Below, in pieces: positions 5,917 through 6,028 of a stretch of 6,028 nt of DNA (position 1 is the stretch's first letter; every line of letters starts with the position of its first letter). This DNA comes from Muribaculaceae bacterium (GTDB taxonomy: Bacteria; Bacteroidota; Bacteroidia; Bacteroidales; Muribaculaceae): contig JAIDUY010000256.1 of NCBI GenBank assembly GCA_029059965.1, positions 1 through 6,028 of the forward strand, read 5' to 3'. The position numbers and the translations under genes are program-made. The notes beneath the pieces were generated by a model, which had not been told where the DNA came from, ran no database searches, and saw nothing but the letters and a program-made list of their open reading frames with translations.

Positions 5917-5947
5917 CAAATTTAGTGATTTTCCCCCGTAATCCAAA
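5917..5947 (-). promoter_or_regulatory. Bacteroidota-type promoter (-33 TTTG, 19 nt, -7 TAAATTTG)
   Basis: On the minus strand TTTG (5944-5947) is followed after 19 nt by TAAATTTG (5917-5924), a full match to the TAnnTTTG -7 box of the Bacteroidota primary sigma factor with its usual spacing. Transcription should start a few bases downstream, around 5911-5913, just ahead of the DUF4199 gene. I see no comparable promoter in the short gaps between the downstream genes, so this probably drives all seven. A GC-only run (CGGGGG on the minus strand) lies in the spacer. Confidence 0.75.
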
Positions 5948-6028
5948 GCCAAAACCGCAAACCGCCCCAAAACAGACAGAAAGGGCCGAGAAGTGCAGCC
6001 TCAGACAGAATGGCATAAGCGCCCGGAT
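5948..6028. other. Upstream intergenic sequence, no gene supported
   Basis: These 81 bases lie upstream of the promoter and run to the window edge. Two minus-strand frames are open from the edge, but both continue through the promoter with low-quality composition and no recognisable protein, so I do not call them. The 9-mer CAGACAGAA occurs twice (5973-5981 and 6002-6010), 29 bp apart, which could be chance. Confidence 0.4.

Noticed and set aside
5904..6028. Two minus-strand frames open from the right window edge toward the DUF4199 gene
   Set aside because: They run through the promoter elements and give Phe/Gly/Trp-rich sequence with no family resemblance; too short to judge without the adjoining sequence.

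Overview
The window looks like a chromosomal segment of a GC-rich member of the Bacteroidales (Muribaculaceae- or Alistipes-like; I cannot place the genus). The evidence is a set of protein families largely confined to Bacteroidota (DUF4199, DUF6452, DUF6048), a Bacteroidota-type ECF sigma factor, a promoter of the Bacteroidota -33 TTTG / -7 TAnnTTTG type, and few strong Shine-Dalgarno sequences. The high GC makes many long open frames opposite and inside the real genes; I treat these as shadows.

Layout. Bases 1-258 (+) are the C-terminal end of an ECF-type sigma-70 factor that begins outside the window. Bases 259-416 are a non-coding gap holding a long, strong hairpin (362-398) that probably ends transcription from both sides. 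From 417 to 5903 seven genes lie on the minus strand, all read right to left. In transcription order they are: a DUF4199 membrane protein, a GT2 polyprenyl-phosphate-type glycosyltransferase with two C-terminal membrane helices, a nitroreductase-family flavoprotein, a DUF6452 probable lipoprotein (TTG start), a DUF6048 exported beta-rich protein, a short-chain dehydrogenase/reductase, and an exported SGNH/GDSL-like hydrolase with an N-terminal GxDLY domain. The spacings are 13, 23, -4, -4, 9 and 53 nt, so they probably form one operon. A well-matched promoter (5917-5947) lies just upstream of the first gene. Bases 5948-6028 hold no gene I can support.

How the genes may work together. Five of the seven products are predicted to be in or beyond the inner membrane: two inner-membrane proteins, one lipoprotein, one outer-membrane-like or periplasmic beta protein, and one secreted esterase-like hydrolase. 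The cytoplasmic pair (nitroreductase and SDR) are redox enzymes. A cell-envelope role (lipid-linked sugar transfer and envelope polymer or acyl modification) is a reasonable inference, but no pathway is established by the sequence. I see no mobile elements, CRISPR, tRNA or rRNA, and no clear sign of horizontal transfer. The most interesting part is the tightly coupled DUF6452-DUF6048 pair of unknown function.
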